DNA of 18,452 nucleotides from an uncultured Oscillospiraceae bacterium (GTDB lineage Bacteria > Bacillota > Clostridia > Oscillospirales > Oscillospiraceae): assembly GCA_910588455.1 (NCBI GenBank), contig CAJUPG010000041.1, forward strand, positions 1 to 18,452. The letters run 5' to 3'. This document shows positions 15,293 to 18,452 of this stretch, in pieces; within the stretch, counting starts at the first letter, position 1, and each line of letters opens with the position of its first letter. The notes under the pieces were generated by a model. It was not told the DNA's origin. It saw nothing but the letters and a program-made list of their open reading frames with translations, and searched no databases. The position numbers and the translations under genes were made by a program.

Positions 15293-15992
15293 ACAGATGA
15301 AACTGATGGCTTCCAATGGTGGTATAGTAAGGCCGGTTGGCGGTGATCCAGCTCCCGGCGGACTGGGCGGGGGAGAAGAAGTAGAGACTGTCTCCCACGA
15401 TGTTGGCCCCGTTCAGGGCCAGGGCCGCCGCCAGCACGCTGCACGGCTCCGGCTCCCGGTCAATGGCCCCGTTGATGGTGGGGGTGAACTGTACGCCGTA
15501 GGTACGGTCAAAAATCACGTCTTTGACGCTGTCCGGATAGGCGTCGCTCTCCACCCGGTTCAAAATCACGTTGCCCACCGCGATCTGCCCCAGCAGAGGC
15601 TCTCCGCGGCTCTCCGCCGAGATAATGCGGGCCAGCCAGTATAAATCCTCATCGGCCTGGGACTCCTGAAGGGTCTTTTCCTGGGGACCCACCCGGGCGG
15701 CGGCCTCCTCCGCCAGCCAGGTCACCTCAGCGCCCTCCGCCTGGGCCAGCACCCGCAGAGGGAGAAACACGTCCTCTCCCTCCCAGAGCAGGGGCCAGTC
15801 CCGCAGCCTGATATAGTCCTGGAGGGACACATAGGTGGTGTCCTCTGCCAGCCAGGCGCTGTCCTGGGCCATTACCGTGTCGCCCACGTGTACGGTGACG
15901 GGGGACTGGGCGGCGGCGGGGCCGGACAGACAGCTGGATAAGAATACGCCAGTGATAAACCGGCCTATGTATTTTTTCAGACGTTTTTTCAT
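15291..15992 (-). CDS. SleB-type cell wall hydrolase with copper-amine-oxidase-like N-terminal domain
   Basis: A 233-residue exported protein. After the N-terminal export signal there is a stalk-like domain (about 32-100; VTVHVGDTVMAQDSAWLAED, FLPLRVLAQAEGAEVTWL) resembling the copper amine oxidase N-terminal domain found in many clostridial surface proteins. Residues 117-233 form the SleB/CwlJ hydrolase core, with catalytic Glu127 in IISAESRGE and then GQIAVGNVILNRV, YGVQFTPTINGAID and DSLYFFSP. This family cleaves peptidoglycan, often spore cortex. The signal could be read as a lipobox (LSSC, Cys21) or as signal peptidase I cleavage after AAA (26-28). The start is ATG 15990-15992, with a perfect AAAAGGAGGT 8 nt upstream. 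An in-frame start at 16022 overlaps the -10 box. Confidence 0.9.
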   Translation of the reverse strand: MKKRLKKYIGRFITGVFLSSCLSGPAAAQSPVTVHVGDTVMAQDSAWLAEDTTYVSLQDYIRLRDWPLLWEGEDVFLPLRVLAQAEGAEVTWLAEEAAARVGPQEKTLQESQADEDLYWLARIISAESRGEPLLGQIAVGNVILNRVESDAYPDSVKDVIFDRTYGVQFTPTINGAIDREPEPCSVLAAALALNGANIVGDSLYFFSPAQSAGSWITANRPYYTTIGSHQFHL

Positions 15993-16025
15993 GGGAAAGT
16001 ACCTCCTTTTGCCTTCCTGCAACCG

Positions 16026-16054
16026 ATTGTAACCGGTTTGTTACTTTTTTGCAA
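16026..16054 (-). promoter_or_regulatory. Cell wall hydrolase promoter
   Basis: On the minus strand, TTGCAA (16049-16054), a 17-nt spacer and TACAAT (16026-16031). The flanking AACCG/CGGTT inverted pair (16021-16025 and 16034-16038) brackets the -10 box. The sigma factor looks like the housekeeping type, although the gene family is often sporulation-linked. Confidence 0.7.
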
Positions 16055-16133
16055 GCTGTAAATTCTGGAAAAGAGCCGCCTCTACTGGCAGAATCCCCAA
16101 AAACGGCTGTGTGATTTTGTCTAATATCACGCC

Positions 16134-16162
16134 TTGACTTTTGAAAGCTTTTGGCGTATATT
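16134..16162 (+). promoter_or_regulatory. LacI-operon promoter
   Basis: TTGACT (16134-16139), a 17-nt spacer and TATATT (16157-16162). The start is predicted near 16169. Just upstream is the inverted pair GTGAT-N10-ATCAC (16111-16115 and 16126-16130), a possible activator or repressor site. Confidence 0.75.
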
Positions 16163-16178
16163 TCTATACAGAAGAGCT

Positions 16179-16214
16179 GGAAACGTTACCGGGAACCTTA
16201 CCGGTAAGGTTCCC
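16179..16214. promoter_or_regulatory. Putative LacI-family operators in the leader
   Basis: A perfect 24-bp palindrome with half-site GGGAACCTTACC occupies 16191-16214. It is abutted on the left by the 12-bp near-palindrome GGAAACGTTACC (16179-16190, one mismatch). Both are centred on CG, the usual centre of LacI/GalR operators. They lie between the predicted transcription start and the LacI ribosome binding site, so bound repressor would block its own transcription. The left site also partly matches a CcpA cre site. Confidence 0.65.
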
Positions 16215-16236
16215 AGCCGGAAAGGGGGAGGGAGCG

Positions 16237-17250
16237 GTGACCATTAAGGACGTAGCCGCCTGCTGCGGCGTCAGCGTGAGCACCGTGTCCCGGGTCCTGA
16301 ACCAACACCCCGACGTAAGCCCCGCCGTCCGGGAGCGGGTGACCAAGGCCATTGCGGAATGCGGCTATGTGCCCAACAACAGCGCCCGCAGCCTGGTGGC
16401 CAGCCGCTCTACCGCCGTGGGCGTGGTGGTCCGCGGCGTGGGCAACCCCTTTTTCTCCAGTTTGATCCGGACCATCGGAGAGGAGATCGACCGCCGGGGC
16501 TACACCATGGTTCTCCACCAGATCGCCACCCAGGAGGACGAGCTGCAAGCCGCCGCCGTCCTGGAGCGGGAAAAACGCCTGCTGGGCGTGGTGTTCCTGG
16601 GGGGGCGCTTCAACTACACCGAACAGGAGGTGCGGCAGCTCAGCGTCCCCTTTGTCTGCTGTACTTATGCCAACACCTTCGGCAACCTCCGGGAGGACGC
16701 GTACTCCTCCGTGAGCATCCGGGACGAGGAGGAGGCCGCCCGGGCCGTGCGTATCTTGTATGAACACGGGCACCGGCGGATCGCCGTTCTGCTGAACGAC
16801 CCCGCCGACAACTCCATCGGCCAGCTGCGCTGGCAGGGCTACCGGCGGGCCCTGGAAACCTGCGGGCTGGACTTTGACCCGGCGCTGGCGGAGTTTTCCG
16901 GCGGCTACGATATGGCCGACGCCTACCGTGGGACCTGCGAGCTGATCGGCCGGGGGGCAGATTTCACCGCGCTGATGGCGATTTCCGACTCCATGGCCAT
17001 CGCCGCCGTCAAGGCGCTCACCGACCGGGGACGGCGGGTGCCGGAGGACTGCTCCGTCATTGCCATCGACGGCCTGGAGCTGTCCAACTACATGGTTCCC
17101 ACCCTGACCACCCTCTGCCAGCCGGCGGTGGAGCTGGCCCGGGAGAGCATCCGGACCCTCATTGAGATTATCGAGGGCACCGGCACCCACCGGCACCTGC
17201 TGCTGGAAACCACCCTCCGGGAGGGTAATTCTGTTATCTCATTGCGGTGA
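16237..17250 (+). CDS. LacI family transcriptional regulator
   Basis: About 337 residues. The N-terminal helix-turn-helix TIKDVAACCGVSVSTVSRVL begins directly at the start codon, with a hinge (SARSLVASRSTAVGVVVRG) and a periplasmic-binding-protein-like sensor domain (VGNPFFSSLIRTIGEEIDRR, ... VPEDCSVIAIDGLELSNYMV). The GTG at 16237-16239 is chosen because AAAGGGGGAGGGA precedes it and the DNA-binding motif starts there. The longer frame from TTG at 16141 crosses the promoter -10 box and operators. It probably represses its own operon, including the sugar-binding protein 50 bp downstream, until a sugar ligand binds. The ligand is not readable. Confidence 0.92.
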   Translation: MTIKDVAACCGVSVSTVSRVLNQHPDVSPAVRERVTKAIAECGYVPNNSARSLVASRSTAVGVVVRGVGNPFFSSLIRTIGEEIDRRGYTMVLHQIATQEDELQAAAVLEREKRLLGVVFLGGRFNYTEQEVRQLSVPFVCCTYANTFGNLREDAYSSVSIRDEEEAARAVRILYEHGHRRIAVLLNDPADNSIGQLRWQGYRRALETCGLDFDPALAEFSGGYDMADAYRGTCELIGRGADFTALMAISDSMAIAAVKALTDRGRRVPEDCSVIAIDGLELSNYMVPTLTTLCQPAVELARESIRTLIEIIEGTGTHRHLLLETTLREGNSVISLR

Positions 17251-17300
17251 GGCCCTTGCCGCATGAAATAAAAATCATCTTGAAAAAGGAGAAATCCACG

Positions 17301-18452
17301 ATGAAACTGAGAAAAGCTCTGTCCCTGGTCCTTGCGGGCGCTCTGTGCACCGGTCTGCTGGCCGGCTGCGGCAACGGCAGCACCTCCACCCCCGCGGCCT
17401 CCACTCCCGCCGGTTCCACCCCCGCTGCCAGCACCCCCAGCACCCCCAGCACCTCCGGCGGCTCCGTCTACTATCTGAACTTCAAGCCTGAGCAGGACGC
17501 CGACTGGCAGGCTCTGGCCAAGCTGTACACCCAGGAGACCGGCGTGGAGGTGAAGGTCCAGACTGCCGCCTCCGGTCAGTATGAGACCACCCTTATGAGC
17601 GAGATGGCCAAGACCGAGGCCCCCACCCTGTTCCAGGTCAACGGCCCTGTGGGTCTGGCCAACTGGAAGGACTACTGCTACGACCTGTCCGGCTCCAAGA
17701 TTGCCGGTGAGCTGTCCAGCGACGACTTCGCCCTGATGGACGGCAGCTCCATGTCCGGCATTGCCTACGTCATTGAAACCTACGGCCTCATCTACAACAA
17801 GGCCCTGTTGGAGCAGGCGGGCTACACCGCCGACGACATCAAGTCCTTTGCCGACCTGAAGAAGGTGGCCGAGGACATCACCGCCCGGAAGGATGAGCTG
17901 GGCTTCTCCGCCTTCACCTCCGCCGGCATGGACGGCTCCTCTGACTGGCGCTTCAAGACCCACCTGGCCAACCTGCCCATCTACTTTGAGTATGAGGCCG
18001 ACGGCATCGGCGATACCGACGCCATCAAGGGCACCTATCTGGACAACTACCGGGCCATCTGGGATCTGTACATCAACAACTGCACCTGCGCCCCCACCAT
18101 GCTGTCCGCCAAGACCGGCGACGACTCCGTGGCGGAGTTTGTGACCGAGCAGGCTGTGTTCTATCAGAACGGCACCTGGGCCTACAGCGACGTGGCCGAC
18201 GTGGGTGAAGAGAACCTGGGTATGCTGCCCATCTACATCGGCGTGGGCGACGAGGCCAGCCAGGGCCTGTGCACCGGCACCGAGAACTACTGGTGCGTGA
18301 ACAAGAACGCCGACCCCGCCGACATTCAGGCCACCCTGGACTTCATGTACTGGTGCGTAAGCTCCGAGACCGGCCTGGAGTATATGTGCTCCGGCGACCA
18401 CATGGGCTTTGTGGTCCCCTTCAAGGGCAACCTGGAGTCCAGCAACCTGCTG
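17301..18452 (+). CDS. Sugar-binding lipoprotein (family 1), 3' end outside the window
   Basis: 384 residues are visible and the frame is open to the right edge. The signal is MKLRKALSLVLAGALCTGLL with lipobox LAGC (Cys23). Residues 25-55 form a low-complexity Thr/Ser/Pro/Ala linker made of STPA-like units, tethering the binding domain away from the membrane. The binding domain (VYYLNFKPEQDADWQALAKL, GIAYVIETYGLIYNKALLEQ, AVFYQNGTWAYSDV) belongs to the extracellular solute-binding family 1. ATG 17301-17303 has AAAGGAGA upstream. It follows the LacI gene by 50 bp with no terminator, so they are probably co-transcribed. Permease genes would be expected just beyond the edge. It differs from the binding protein at 7538, suggesting another substrate. 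Confidence 0.93.
   Translation, partial: MKLRKALSLVLAGALCTGLLAGCGNGSTSTPAASTPAGSTPAASTPSTPSTSGGSVYYLNFKPEQDADWQALAKLYTQETGVEVKVQTAASGQYETTLMSEMAKTEAPTLFQVNGPVGLANWKDYCYDLSGSKIAGELSSDDFALMDGSSMSGIAYVIETYGLIYNKALLEQAGYTADDIKSFADLKKVAEDITARKDELGFSAFTSAGMDGSSDWRFKTHLANLPIYFEYEADGIGDTDAIKGTYLDNYRAIWDLYINNCTCAPTMLSAKTGDDSVAEFVTEQAVFYQNGTWAYSDVADVGEENLGMLPIYIGVGDEASQGLCTGTENYWCVNKNADPADIQATLDFMYWCVSSETGLEYMCSGDHMGFVVPFKGNLESSNLL

Noticed and set aside
16141..16236. Longer LacI start at TTG 16141
   Set aside because: It would include the -10 box and both operators in coding sequence. The helix-turn-helix starts exactly at GTG 16237, which has a strong ribosome binding site.
17088..18401. 437-residue minus-strand ORF rich in Gly, Val and Ala
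   Set aside because: It lies antisense to the LacI C-terminus and the sugar-binding lipoprotein. Its low-complexity composition is a mirror of GC-rich coding DNA, and it has no ribosome binding site or family motif.

Overview
The window reads as chromosomal DNA of a high-GC, low-complexity gut Firmicute. An Oscillospiraceae-type Clostridium (Flavonifractor/Intestinimonas/Lawsonibacter-like) is my best guess. The basis is strong AGGAGG ribosome binding sites, sigma-A type promoters with 16-18 bp spacers, GTG starts, lipoprotein sugar-binding proteins and a SleB-type cell wall hydrolase, in GC-rich coding DNA. The species is an inference. No rRNA, tRNA, CRISPR array, transposase or phage gene is visible.

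Left part (1-2670). The N-terminal 420 residues of a copper-exporting P-type ATPase (copA, minus strand) run off the left edge. Its promoter carries a CsoR-like GC-rich inverted repeat at +1. Next comes a compact locus (about 1368-1666) with the full layout of a Fst/par-type type I toxin-antitoxin system. It has a 31-residue membrane peptide on the minus strand and a small RNA from a plus-strand promoter. The two transcripts converge on one shared terminator and contain two pairs of direct repeats that make them complementary across the toxin ribosome binding site/start region. An amidohydrolase gene follows (1687-2535, minus).

Central part (2671-12972). This is a sugar-utilisation locus organised like a scrambled msm (multiple sugar metabolism) system. 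A minus-strand pair encodes a DUF624 membrane protein and an amylosucrase-type GH13 enzyme. It diverges from a plus-strand pair encoding an MsmK/UgpC ATPase and an AraC regulator. The two divergent promoters are near-perfect mirror images. Downstream are a lipoprotein sugar-binding protein, two permeases and a GH36 alpha-galactosidase. The likely job is import of raffinose-family or related alpha-galactosides, removal of galactose by the GH36 enzyme, and use of the released sucrose by the GH13_4 enzyme. The permease operon has no ATPase of its own and presumably uses the MsmK-type ATPase.

Right part (12973-18452). A second AraC regulator faces the alpha-galactosidase across a bidirectional terminator. 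It is followed by a hemolysin III-family membrane protein, a small zincin-type metallopeptidase, and a cell wall hydrolase. Last is a LacI-family regulator whose leader holds a 24-bp perfect palindrome. It is followed after 50 bp by a second sugar-binding lipoprotein that runs off the right edge, probably the start of another ABC sugar-uptake operon under LacI control.

The most interesting element is the par-like toxin-antitoxin module at 1368-1666. The mirrored divergent promoter and the LacI leader palindrome are the next best regulatory leads.
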